From an uncultured Acidobacteriia bacterium (lineage in GTDB: Bacteria; Acidobacteriota; Terriglobia; Bryobacterales; Bryobacteraceae): a stretch of DNA of 64,000 nucleotides. Under the pieces are notes generated by a model. The model had not been told where the DNA came from and searched no databases. It saw only the letters and a program-made list of their open reading frames with translations. Both the position numbers and the translations under genes were made by a program. The stretch covers positions 53,319 to 117,318 of the forward strand of contig CAINNJ010000032.1 of assembly GCA_903851195.1 (NCBI GenBank), given 5' to 3'. This document shows positions 37,201-45,714 of the stretch, one piece after another (within the stretch, counting starts at the first letter, position 1; each line of letters starts with the position of its first letter).

Positions 37201-38073
37201 TTGATTCTTCGTTCTCTTAAAATTCGTGTACCGTCGGTCTGCCTCGTTAGCCTCGCGATGGCCGGCAGCGTACTCGCGCAGAATACCCCGCAGGCTCAGC
37301 CTGCCGCCGCACCCGCTCAGACTGCCGCAAAGACGACGGAACCCGACTATCCGGATCCGCGGACGCTCTCGGTGGAAGTATTCTACTGGCTGACGGTTCC
37401 GCAGGGCTCGGGACCGGATATTCGGGGCGGTAAGGTCGCCACGGGCTACTCCTCGATCTTCGGCATTGGCAAAGAGAAGCCGGGTCCCGGCATCGATATC
37501 AGCTACCCCGTCACGCGGACCGGCGTGCTGCACTTCGACGGCTTTCTGGTCAAGGGAACGGGGAATCAGAAGGCATCCGCCGACACCACCGTCTTCGGCA
37601 CCAGCTTTTACAAGGGCGACTACCTGTCGACGCAGTACCAGATCGAGAGCGGGCGGCTTTATCTCGACGACCTTCTCTACCCGCACAAATTTCCCGTGGC
37701 GAAACTGCGCTTCAAGTCGATCTGGGCGATTCGCTATCTCCGGGCGAAATCCACCATCGACGCGCCGCTGAGCACGGTCACCACCGGTACGACGGCCACG
37801 TCCAATCGCCAGGTGATTCTGCCCGAATTCGGCCTCGCCGCCGAGTATGCGCTGGCAAAGCACGTCCTCTTTCGTGTGGAAGGCTCCGGCTTTGGGATTC
37901 CGCACAAGTCGCTGATCTGGGACGGCGCCGCCACGTTGTCCTATCGCCGCGGCCAGTGGACCCTCGAAGGCGGCTACAAAGGCCTGGGCTTCAAGACCTC
38001 GCCCAACAAAGACGAATACGTGCAGGCCGTTCTGTCGGGCGGCATAGTCGGCATTCGCTACAACTGGAAATAG
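37201..38073 (+). CDS. Exported outer-membrane-barrel-like protein
   Basis: 290 residues from a TTG at 37201; the in-frame GTG at 37189 has no ribosome site, whereas GAGGAG lies 4-5 bases before the TTG. A signal peptide (PSVCLVSLAMAGSVLAQ) and a Pro/Ala/Gln-rich linker precede beta-rich sequence with alternating hydrophobic strands and frequent aromatic ends (LFRVEGSGFGIPHK; WTLEGGYKGLGFK; GIVGIRYNWK). This looks like a small outer-membrane barrel. No family is recognised. Confidence 0.75.
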   Translation: MILRSLKIRVPSVCLVSLAMAGSVLAQNTPQAQPAAAPAQTAAKTTEPDYPDPRTLSVEVFYWLTVPQGSGPDIRGGKVATGYSSIFGIGKEKPGPGIDISYPVTRTGVLHFDGFLVKGTGNQKASADTTVFGTSFYKGDYLSTQYQIESGRLYLDDLLYPHKFPVAKLRFKSIWAIRYLRAKSTIDAPLSTVTTGTTATSNRQVILPEFGLAAEYALAKHVLFRVEGSGFGIPHKSLIWDGAATLSYRRGQWTLEGGYKGLGFKTSPNKDEYVQAVLSGGIVGIRYNWK

Positions 38074-38081
38074 CCGAACGG

Positions 38082-38720
38082 TTATCCGATTCGGATCACG
38101 CGCGTCTCGGCCAGGCGGTCGTGCAGGGCGCGCTTTTCGTCGTCGAAGGCGGCCATCAGGAAGCCGATCCCCGCGATAATCCCGCTCAGGATCTGCCCGA
38201 AATACCGGATGACCGCGGCCCCCAGCGTTATCGGGCCGCCCTGCGGATTGACGACCTTGAGCTTCAGAACCATCTTCCCCGGCGTCGCCCCGTACTGCGT
38301 CCAGAAGAAGACGAAATAGGCGAGCGTGAGAACCAGACTGGTCAGTCCCGCTTCGCCGATGTGCGCATAGAACCACGGGGAGCGCCAGAAGTTTCGCTCG
38401 ATCATATTCAGGCCGAGCGGCAGCAGAACCACCTGCCGAATCGCCCCGATCACGATGCCATCGATCACATAGGCAAGCCAGCGGATCCAGAACCCCGCGT
38501 AGACCAGCCGGCCGGCTACCGGACCTGGCGCCGCGGGGGTCACGCCGGCGCGCGGAATGGCCGGCATGCCAATCGCCGCGCTGTAGGGAATCCAGTCCTT
38601 CATCCCCTCCCGCCAGACCAGCGTCGCCGCGTCGATGGTTCCACTCCGCAACAACTGCCCCAACTCCGGTTCCGAAACCGGACCCGCCTGCCGTCCGTCG
38701 AGCGCGTAATACCAGTCCAT
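38082..38720 (-). CDS. RDD-family membrane protein with N-terminal GYF_2 domain
   Basis: 212 residues from ATG 38720, with GGAGGAAG 6 bases upstream. Residues 1-50 match GYF_2 (WYYALDGRQAGPVSEPEL, LVWREGMKDW). The remainder is RDD (GFWIRWLAYVIDGIVIG; GATPGKMVLKLKVVN; LHDRLAETRV), with about four membrane segments. RDD proteins are small transporters or channel-like proteins; function here is unknown. It is divergent from the methyltransferase gene. Confidence 0.9.
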   Translation of the reverse strand: MDWYYALDGRQAGPVSEPELGQLLRSGTIDAATLVWREGMKDWIPYSAAIGMPAIPRAGVTPAAPGPVAGRLVYAGFWIRWLAYVIDGIVIGAIRQVVLLPLGLNMIERNFWRSPWFYAHIGEAGLTSLVLTLAYFVFFWTQYGATPGKMVLKLKVVNPQGGPITLGAAVIRYFGQILSGIIAGIGFLMAAFDDEKRALHDRLAETRVIRIG

Positions 38721-38824
38721 TTGGTTCTTCCTCCACGCGTGAACGCGTGCCGATTTAAGATACGGTGTTTGCCAGGCCGCCGGTTCAACCGAATTGTCAT
38801 GCAGGGAATTGCTACGCTGGAAAG

Positions 38825-39418
38825 TTGCCCCAACAGGCCGCTCCCCCAAGAATATTAGACGTTGGCTGCGGAATCCGCAAATATCCGGGATCCATTGGCA
38901 TCGATTTCAATTCCGCCAGCGCCGCCGACGTGATCTGCGACCTCGATCGCTTCCCCTATCCCTTTGCGGACCGCACCTTCGACCACCTGCGCGCCATCCA
39001 CGTCATCGAACACGTCACCGACGTCGTGCGGACCATGGAAGAGTTCCATCGCCTGGTGCGCCCCGGCGGCCGCATCCGCATCGAGACCCCGCACTACACC
39101 GATTACAGTTCCTTCTGCGACCCCACCCACAAACACCACCTGAACAGCTTCTCCTTCCGCTACTTCGGCTCGAACGACGGCGGCTTCGGCTACTACACCG
39201 CCGCAAAATTTCGTGAGATTTCTGTCCGGGTAAAGCTACTAGCATTCTGGAGATGGCTCGGCTTCGAACTGCTCGTCAACCGCTTCACCCGCTTCCGGAA
39301 ATTCTGGGAGTTTTACCTCTGCTATGTAGTGCGAGGCAAGGCCATGGAGTTCGAGTTTGAACCTCTTGGCCCCCCTGTACAGATTCGCCGACCGGGTTCG
39401 CTTCCGGCGGCACGGTAA
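38825..39418 (+). CDS. SAM-dependent methyltransferase
   Basis: 197 residues from a TTG at 38825 with GGAAAG just before it; this matches relatives that begin directly at ILDVGCG. An in-frame GTG at 38765 would add 20 residues of no family character. Motif I is ILDVGCGIRKYPGSIGIDFN, motif II ADVICDLDRFPYPFAD, motif III FHRLVRPGGRIRIETPHYTD. DPTHKHHLNSFSF is typical of the Methyltransf_11 subgroup linked to glycan genes. Its end overlaps the yraN start by 62 bases. Confidence 0.88.
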   Translation: MPQQAAPPRILDVGCGIRKYPGSIGIDFNSASAADVICDLDRFPYPFADRTFDHLRAIHVIEHVTDVVRTMEEFHRLVRPGGRIRIETPHYTDYSSFCDPTHKHHLNSFSFRYFGSNDGGFGYYTAAKFREISVRVKLLAFWRWLGFELLVNRFTRFRKFWEFYLCYVVRGKAMEFEFEPLGPPVQIRRPGSLPAAR

Positions 39419-39761
39419 CGTAGGCCGGCGCGGCGAAGACATCGCGCACCGCTGCCTCCGCAAAGCCGGTTTCACCATCGCCGCGCGGAACTGGCGGCCG
39501 CCCCAGGGCGGAGGCGAGATCGATCTGATTGCCTGGGACCGGGGCGAACTGGTTTTTATCGAAGTGAAATCCCGCGTTTCCGGCGAACTGAACTCCCCGC
39601 TGCGCGATATCGACGAGGAGAAGAAGAAGGCGCTGCGCCGAGCCGCCCGCGACTACATTCGTCGTGCCGGCGCCGAAGCGGCCGTCACCCGGTTCGATGT
39701 TGTGTCGGTGGTGGGCGAGCAGCCGGAACACTTTCGCAACGCCTTCCCTTTCACGCCCTGA
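39357..39761 (+). CDS. yraN: YraN family endonuclease-like protein
   Basis: 134 residues from a TTG with GGAG 6 bases upstream, inside the end of the methyltransferase gene. Diagnostic motifs are GRRGEDIAHRCLRKAGFTI, ARNWRPPQGGGEIDLIAWD and LVFIEVKSR, the Holliday-junction-resolvase-like (restriction endonuclease-fold) core of UPF0102. The precise role is not known. Overlap of 62 bases with the previous gene and a gap of 33 to galT suggest one operon. Confidence 0.92.
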   Translation: MNLLAPLYRFADRVRFRRHGNVGRRGEDIAHRCLRKAGFTIAARNWRPPQGGGEIDLIAWDRGELVFIEVKSRVSGELNSPLRDIDEEKKKALRRAARDYIRRAGAEAAVTRFDVVSVVGEQPEHFRNAFPFTP

Positions 39762-39794
39762 ACCGGCCAACCGGGTATAGTGGTGGGGTTACGC

Positions 39795-40799
39795 ATGCCA
39801 GAACTGCGAAAAGATCCGGTTTCCGACCGGTGGGTCATCATCGCCACCGACCGCGCCCGCCGTCCGTCCGATTTCATCCGCGAAACCGTACCCGCCGAGC
39901 CCTCCGGACGCTTCTGTCCCTTCTGCCCCGGCAACGAAAGCAAGACCCCGCCGGAGGTCCTCGCTTACCGCAGTGGTTCGCAGCCCAACCAGCCCGGCTG
40001 GTCGCTTCGCGTGGTCCCCAACAAGTTTCCGGTGCTTGGAATCGAGGGCGACCTGGACCGCGAAGGGGAAGGGATGTTCGACAAGATGCAGGGGATCGGC
40101 GCGCACGAGGTGGTGATTGAAGCGCCCGAACACATTCTCAGCATGGCGGCCCTGAGCGAGCGCTCCATCGAGCAGGTTCTCTGCGCTTTTCGCGATCGAA
40201 CCAACGATCTGAAGAACGACCGCCGCCTCAAGTATGTCCTGATCTTCAAGAACCATGGCGAAGGCGCGGGAGCCACCCTGGAGCATTCGCACTCGCAACT
40301 GATCGCGCTGCCGGTCGTTCCGAAACGCGTGCAGGAAGAACTGGAAGTCGCCGGCCGCTATTACGACTTCAAAGAGCGCTGCCTGTTCTGCGACCTGCTT
40401 CGTCAGGAACTGAAAGCAGGCACCCGCATCGTCACGGAAACCGATCAGTTTATCGTGGTGGAACCGTATGCGCCGCGGTTCCCGTTCGAAACCTGGATAC
40501 TGCCGCGCCGGCACGGATCCCACTTTGAGAATGCCGACGGCCCCCAGCTGAGCAACCTGGCGTGGACTTTGAAATCCACGCTGCGCAAGCTCGAAAAAGT
40601 ATTGGAGAGGCCGCCGTACAACATCGTGATTCACACGGCGCCGCTGCAGGAAGCGGCCAGCGCGTACTATCACTGGCACATCGAGATCATCCCGAAGCTG
40701 ACACGCGTCGCCGGCTTCGAGTGGGGGACGGGCTTTTACATCAATCCCACGCCTCCCGAAGAATCGGCACAGTTTCTCCGGGATGCGGGGCTGGGATAG
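39795..40799 (+). CDS. galT: Galactose-1-phosphate uridylyltransferase
   Basis: 334 residues from ATG 39795 (MPELRKDPVSDRWVIIA, the usual start). Zinc/structural CPFCPGNESKTPPE, nucleotide-binding FKNHGEGAGATLEHSHSQ with the HIT-type His triad, and C-terminal HWHIEIIPKL. HSHSQ instead of the E. coli HPHGQ places it in the clade that also includes ADP-glucose phosphorylase-like members, so substrate could differ. Leloir-pathway role is inferred. Last gene of the methyltransferase-yraN-galT unit. Confidence 0.9.
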   Translation: MPELRKDPVSDRWVIIATDRARRPSDFIRETVPAEPSGRFCPFCPGNESKTPPEVLAYRSGSQPNQPGWSLRVVPNKFPVLGIEGDLDREGEGMFDKMQGIGAHEVVIEAPEHILSMAALSERSIEQVLCAFRDRTNDLKNDRRLKYVLIFKNHGEGAGATLEHSHSQLIALPVVPKRVQEELEVAGRYYDFKERCLFCDLLRQELKAGTRIVTETDQFIVVEPYAPRFPFETWILPRRHGSHFENADGPQLSNLAWTLKSTLRKLEKVLERPPYNIVIHTAPLQEAASAYYHWHIEIIPKLTRVAGFEWGTGFYINPTPPEESAQFLRDAGLG

Positions 40800-40808
40800 A
40801 GACTGCGC

Positions 40809-42104
40809 TTAGTGCGCGCCGACCGGTTCGCCCGCATGCGCTCCGGCGAAGACTCCGAAAGGCAGATTGCCGTCGGCATCGAACGGCAGTTCGTGCGCTT
40901 CCTCGAGAATTTCCAGCAGCGGATTCTGTTCGATCTCCGCGCGCATGTTGTCACTCAGCGCGATTCGGGACAGTTCGAGCGTATTCTGGATCCATCCGAA
41001 ACGCACATCCGCGATGTTGTGCTTGCCGACGGTCAGCGAGATCCGTTCCAGGCATTCCCGGTCGGTCCCGAAATGAATCGGCGTCTTCGCGGCGGAAGGC
41101 GTGGAAGCCGTCAGGGCATTGATCCAGGTCGGATGCGGGTCCAGCTTGGCCAGCAAACGGTCGTGCACGATATCCGAAAGCCCGAGCCCGACGCCGTTCC
41201 CGTAGCTCACCGAACTCAGATCCCGCAGATAGATCCGCTCCACCTTGGGAGTATTCGGCCAGGGATTGTACTCGCCCTGCGTGCCCCGGTTCACCACTTT
41301 GGTGTCCATGCCCGCGCCGCTGATCTGCTTGCCGATCTCATCGATCATCAGTACATCCAGATCGGCGGGCAGCGCGGGAGCCCAGGATTTCGACAGTTCC
41401 AGAAGCTCTTCTTCCATCGACAGCATCTTGCCGACCGGCACCGCCGTCAGTTTCGCCGTATTGTGGTAAGCGTCTTCCAGGATCGCCATGCCACCCAGAA
41501 CCTTGCCGGAACCGAGAACCTGCGTGCCGACGCTGCGGATCACCGCCTCCATGCCCAGACGATACGCATGCGTGTGATAGTTCTTCGCGCCGGACCACTT
41601 CCCCAGCCCGATGCCCATCATCTTGAACAGCCCGCTTTCAATCCTGCCCGAGAAATCCGTGTGCATTTTGACACGGCCAACCAGCATGATGCCGTCCGCC
41701 CCCGACGCATGTTTGTCGAGGAATGCTTCGATGCCCTCCGGCGTGCGTCCCAGCGAGATCACTTCGAGGGAACTGCGCACCGGACAGCCCATCGTTTCCT
41801 CGATGATGCCGTAATGCGCCAACACGTCGGCCTGCCCTTCCGCCGTCGCCGCGCCGTGGCTGCCCATGGCCGGAAAAATGAACGGCTGCATGCCCTTCGC
41901 TTTCCAGTAGCTCACCACCGCTTTCACGATCGTGGCGATATTGCTGATGCCCCGGCTTCCCACCCCGATCGCTACCGTGGCGCCCGGCGCAAGTCCGGCG
42001 CCGAAGCCCGCGTCGCTCAACTCCTTCTGCACAGTACCCGGGATATCGGCGAGGCTGCGATCCGGGAAATTCTGCTTCACGAGGAGCATACGAGGAAAGG
42101 TCAT
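40809..42104 (-). CDS. LarA-like (DUF2088) protein
   Basis: 431 residues. It carries GATVAIGVGSRGISNIATIV, PAMGSHGAATAEGQADVLAH, VGRVKMHTDFSGRIESGL and KWSGAKNYHTHAY; the His/Lys positions resemble those of nickel-pincer lactate racemase (LarA). No signal peptide. It may racemise or epimerise a hydroxy acid. No larB/C/E cofactor genes are in the window, and sequence alone does not show the substrate. It follows the 204-residue gene by 45 bases. Confidence 0.85.
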   Translation of the reverse strand: MTFPRMLLVKQNFPDRSLADIPGTVQKELSDAGFGAGLAPGATVAIGVGSRGISNIATIVKAVVSYWKAKGMQPFIFPAMGSHGAATAEGQADVLAHYGIIEETMGCPVRSSLEVISLGRTPEGIEAFLDKHASGADGIMLVGRVKMHTDFSGRIESGLFKMMGIGLGKWSGAKNYHTHAYRLGMEAVIRSVGTQVLGSGKVLGGMAILEDAYHNTAKLTAVPVGKMLSMEEELLELSKSWAPALPADLDVLMIDEIGKQISGAGMDTKVVNRGTQGEYNPWPNTPKVERIYLRDLSSVSYGNGVGLGLSDIVHDRLLAKLDPHPTWINALTASTPSAAKTPIHFGTDRECLERISLTVGKHNIADVRFGWIQNTLELSRIALSDNMRAEIEQNPLLEILEEAHELPFDADGNLPFGVFAGAHAGEPVGAH

Positions 42105-42149
42105 GGAGGGAATTATATCAATGGGTTGAGATGGGGGTTCAGGCGGGCT

Positions 42150-42764
42150 TCAGGCGTGCTCCCACTGGTCCGACAACAGTCTGGCGTACTCTTCCGACGC
42201 ATATAACTGAAAATCGAAACGCCCCGGATCCAGCACCGGAAACGGCTTCAGATGCTGAAAACAGATATACGCGTGATCAGCATACCGGTGGTAGTTCTTC
42301 AGAAAGGTCGCCGACAACGTCTCGGCGGGAGGCGGCGCATTGAACAGGCTGTTAATGCCGATCGCCCGCGAAAACACGGCCCGCCGATCTGAAACACCCC
42401 AGCGTTCCAGCTTCGTCTGCACTCCCGGCGGCGGATCTTCCACCACGAGAGCCGCGAAGCTCTGTTCTGAAACCCGCTCCGAACCCCGCTCCGAAACCCA
42501 TACGCGCGGATCTCCGGCCCTCTCCACGAAATCGACGCACTGCTGCATCCACCGGTGAATGTCTTTGCCCAGAAAGAGCAGCATGCGGATCTCCTGGTAT
42601 CGCCCCAGCATGATGCGGCGGAACAGTTCGGTTTCCTTCTGTGAAGAGTCGATCAGACCCTGCAGAGCCAGAGAGGCGCGCGAGCCTTCCAGAAGTTCGT
42701 CGGTGCTCCCTCCTCCCCCAAACGGGTGAAGGATGAGAGGTGGCAGATGAGCGGGTGCGGCCAT
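42150..42764 (-). CDS. Conserved-looking protein of unknown function
   Basis: 204 residues, cytoplasmic by appearance, with acidic and aromatic-rich sequence: RIMLGRYQEIRMLLFLGKDI, CVDFVERAGDPRVWVSERG, and AYICFQHLKPFPVLDPGRF. No motif or family is recognised. It sits between the M28 peptidase gene (70 bases upstream) and the LarA-like gene on the same strand, so it may belong to their transcript. Confidence 0.65.
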   Translation of the reverse strand: MAAPAHLPPLILHPFGGGGSTDELLEGSRASLALQGLIDSSQKETELFRRIMLGRYQEIRMLLFLGKDIHRWMQQCVDFVERAGDPRVWVSERGSERVSEQSFAALVVEDPPPGVQTKLERWGVSDRRAVFSRAIGINSLFNAPPPAETLSATFLKNYHRYADHAYICFQHLKPFPVLDPGRFDFQLYASEEYARLLSDQWEHA

Positions 42765-42834
42765 GGCAGCTACATAGAGATCGACTTGTAACGGCCAAAA
42801 CTATAGAGCCCCGCCGGACTTCGCGATTCCGCGG

Positions 42835-44685
42835 CTACTTGCGCTCGGTCAGTTTTACCGTTACCGTCAGCTTCCGGTCGTTTCGGAGCACCTCGACCAC
42901 CACTTCGTCGCCCGCCTTGTGCGCGCGCAACGCGTAGGTGAAATCGTAAAGATTGCCGATGTCCTTATCGCCGAACTTGATGAGAATATCGCCGGCTTTC
43001 AACCCCGCCACCGCCGCCGGAGAGCCCTCTTTCACGTCCGCGAAACGCACACCCGTGGGAGGCTCCGCAAAATCCGGGATGCTCCCGAAATTCGGCCCGT
43101 ACCCACCCCCGGAACTACTGCTGATGCCGCTGACCGTGCCGGAATGCGGATCGGCCTTCGGCTGCACCCGGATGAACTGCGGCCGCTCGGCGTCGGTTTC
43201 GAGGCGCGTCGCGATCTCCGCCACCAGTTGCAGCACCTGCACCGCCCCCGCCGTGTCGATCTTGTCCCACGTGTCGCTCGGTTTGTGATAATCGCCGTGC
43301 AGACCGGAGAAGAAGAACAGCACCGGCACCTGTTTAGTGGTGAACGAGGTGTGGTCGCTCGAACCATAGCCGCTGTTATCGGAGTAATCGACCTTGAGCG
43401 GCGACTGTGCCGTGAGCGAATCCAAACTGGCGCGCAGCGTGGAACCCGTGCCCGCGCCGCCCACGAAAATCTTCCCGTCCCGCGGCCTGCCGATCATGTC
43501 CAGGTTGATCATCGTGACCGCCTTCGAAAGCGGCATTTCCGGGTGATTCGCGTAATACCCCGAGCCGAGCAGCCCCAGTTCCTCGCCGGCGAAGGTGATA
43601 AACAGGATCCCCCGCTTCGGCTTCGGCTGACCGGCAGCGTACCGGGATGCAAAGTAGTGAGCCAACTCCAGGACGCCCGCCGTTCCCGAGGCATTGTCGT
43701 CCGCGCCGGGGTGCACCGTGCCCGCGAGCGACGGCGCCATCGAGAACTGCTCGCCGAGGCCCAGATGATCGTAATGCGCGCCCACGATCACATACTCATC
43801 GGTCTGGCCCGCCAGATAACCGACCACGTTATTCACCGTTTTGACCGCGCGCTCGACATCCACGTTCTCGCGAATCTCCACGCCCTTCAGTTCGAAAGAG
43901 CGCGGCTTCAGGTCGCCATCGATCGCGCCCTGCAGTTGCTCCAGATCTTTGCCCGATGCCCGGAACCATTGCTGCGCGATATCGTCTCGGACCTCGACGA
44001 CCGGAATCGCCGCGTCCGCCGGCCCGTTGATGCTGCCGAACTTGTCCAGGTCTTCTTTGTCCTGCTTGTGATTGAGGCGGTCTTTCACCAGCACCACGGC
44101 GCGCGCGCCGTGGCTCCGCGCGTTGGAAGCTTTGCTGTAGTACTGCGAATGATCGGTGTAGGATTTGCCCGCGAACACGCTGTTCTCGTCGTATTCCTGC
44201 GGCTCGTGCGCCAGCACGATCACGATCTTGCCCTTGACATCGAGCCCGGCGTAATCGTCATAGCTGTATTCGGGAGCCGTAATGCCATAGCCGGCGAAGA
44301 CCACCGCGCCGGACACTCTGCCGCTCGAAGAAAAGTTCACCGGCAGGAACTCTTTCTCCACCTGGAGATCCTGGCTGTCCGCGCCCGCCGAGACTTCGAA
44401 GCGATTCGCGCGCCCCAGCTTCGCGCTGGTCGTGACCGGAAACGGCTGCAGGAAGCCCGCCGACCCCGCCACAGGCTGCAAACCATCGGCGCGGAAGCGA
44501 TCCACAATGTAGCGGCCCGCTTTTTCGAGTTCCGGAGAACCCGTCGCCCGGCCCTTCAGTTCCGGCGACGCGAGGAACTTAATGTGATCCAGATAGCGGG
44601 CCGGATCGAACGACGGCGCGGCGGCGCCAAAAGCGAATACCGCCGCACCCGCGACGAAGACAACCTTCCAGTTCCGGCGGATCAT
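42835..44685 (-). CDS. M28 family aminopeptidase-type peptidase with PDZ domain
   Basis: 616 residues from ATG 44685. Signal peptide (VFVAGAAVFAFGAAA), a PA-domain insertion near residues 110-260, then the M28 zinc core: GAHYDHLG (His), HPGADDNASGTAG (Asp), FAGEELGLLG (Glu pair), INLDMIGR (Asp) and SSDHTSF (His). Residues about 535-616 are a PDZ domain (RFADVKEGSPAAVAGLKAGD). Two co-catalytic zinc ions are expected. It probably degrades peptides outside the cytoplasm. It is downstream of the DsbA-like gene by 10 bases. Confidence 0.93.
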   Translation of the reverse strand: MIRRNWKVVFVAGAAVFAFGAAAPSFDPARYLDHIKFLASPELKGRATGSPELEKAGRYIVDRFRADGLQPVAGSAGFLQPFPVTTSAKLGRANRFEVSAGADSQDLQVEKEFLPVNFSSSGRVSGAVVFAGYGITAPEYSYDDYAGLDVKGKIVIVLAHEPQEYDENSVFAGKSYTDHSQYYSKASNARSHGARAVVLVKDRLNHKQDKEDLDKFGSINGPADAAIPVVEVRDDIAQQWFRASGKDLEQLQGAIDGDLKPRSFELKGVEIRENVDVERAVKTVNNVVGYLAGQTDEYVIVGAHYDHLGLGEQFSMAPSLAGTVHPGADDNASGTAGVLELAHYFASRYAAGQPKPKRGILFITFAGEELGLLGSGYYANHPEMPLSKAVTMINLDMIGRPRDGKIFVGGAGTGSTLRASLDSLTAQSPLKVDYSDNSGYGSSDHTSFTTKQVPVLFFFSGLHGDYHKPSDTWDKIDTAGAVQVLQLVAEIATRLETDAERPQFIRVQPKADPHSGTVSGISSSSGGGYGPNFGSIPDFAEPPTGVRFADVKEGSPAAVAGLKAGDILIKFGDKDIGNLYDFTYALRAHKAGDEVVVEVLRNDRKLTVTVKLTERK

Positions 44686-44695
44686 AGTCTCTCTT

Positions 44696-45691
44696 TTACT
44701 TGTGAAGCGTATTCCCGGGCTTATCGCCCGGACCGCCCGCAAAGCCCGGCAGCCGCAAATCGCAGCCGCAATCCTCACCCGCGTTCTTCGCCGTCTTCTG
44801 GTATTCGATCTCGTAATCGATCACGAATTTCAGATCGTTCCACGAACTGGCCCCGGCGACGCGGCGGCCATTGATGAAGATGGTCGGCGTCTGATTCACC
44901 GAGAGCGACTGCCCGGTCCTCATGGTCTGATCGACTTCCGCCTCCGTCTCATTGGAATCCATGCACTTCGACAGCGGTTCGGTTTCCAGCCCCTTGGTCT
45001 TGGCGAATTCCAGAACTTTCGCCTTTAAGTTATCGGCATTGATCTCCGACTGTTTGTCGAAGATCCAGTCGTGGAAATCCCACCACCCCGCCGCGCTCTG
45101 CTTGAACACGCAGCGCCCGGCCATCGCCGCCGGCTTGGCCCAGGGATGAATCGACTGCAGCGGATAGTCGTAGAAATAAAGCCGCACGTCTTTCGGGTAC
45201 GTCTTGAGCAGATTGTCCCGCAGCAGTTTTGCTTCTTCACGGCAGTACGGGCATTCAAAATCGCTGAACTCGGAGAGAACCACCGAAGCGCCCGGCGTGC
45301 CGACGTTGGGCCTGCCTTCCGGCTTAATCTTGTCCAGTTCCGGCTTGAAAGGATTCTGGGCGATGTCGTAGACCACACCCCGGATGATTTTCTTTCCGTC
45401 GTAGGAGACGTAAAAGCTTTCATCCTGCATCTGGCTGCCGCTGACGCCGCGGACCTTCACTTCGTAATAGCCCGGCATGGGCCCGCCCTTCGGGTCGTCG
45501 ATCTGCACCTGGATAGGCGGCGGCCAGACGAAAAGATGCCGCAGATACGCTTCAAGCGCGACCTTATCGAGGGCGGAAGCCTTCTTCCCGGCAGCCGCGG
45601 CGGGACTACCGGCGGCCGTCTTGCCGGCGCCCGGCGTCTGGGCAGTGAGAGCGGCAACCGCCGCGACAATCAGGAGGAGCGTTCTGAACAT
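44696..45691 (-). CDS. Exported DsbA-like thioredoxin-fold protein
   Basis: 331 residues. A signal peptide and Ala/Gly-rich linker precede a DsbA-like (thioredoxin_4) domain: active site CPYC at about residues 146-149 (FSDFECPYCREEAKLLRD) and cis-Pro in SVNQTPTIFINGRRV. A second Cys pair in GEDCGCDLRLP near the C-terminus is unusual. It probably forms or shuffles disulfides in exported proteins. It lies between UxaA and the M28 peptidase on one transcript. Confidence 0.92.
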   Translation of the reverse strand: MFRTLLLIVAAVAALTAQTPGAGKTAAGSPAAAAGKKASALDKVALEAYLRHLFVWPPPIQVQIDDPKGGPMPGYYEVKVRGVSGSQMQDESFYVSYDGKKIIRGVVYDIAQNPFKPELDKIKPEGRPNVGTPGASVVLSEFSDFECPYCREEAKLLRDNLLKTYPKDVRLYFYDYPLQSIHPWAKPAAMAGRCVFKQSAAGWWDFHDWIFDKQSEINADNLKAKVLEFAKTKGLETEPLSKCMDSNETEAEVDQTMRTGQSLSVNQTPTIFINGRRVAGASSWNDLKFVIDYEIEYQKTAKNAGEDCGCDLRLPGFAGGPGDKPGNTLHK

Positions 45692-45714
45692 TTAGGTTTA
45701 CCTGCTTCGACGGA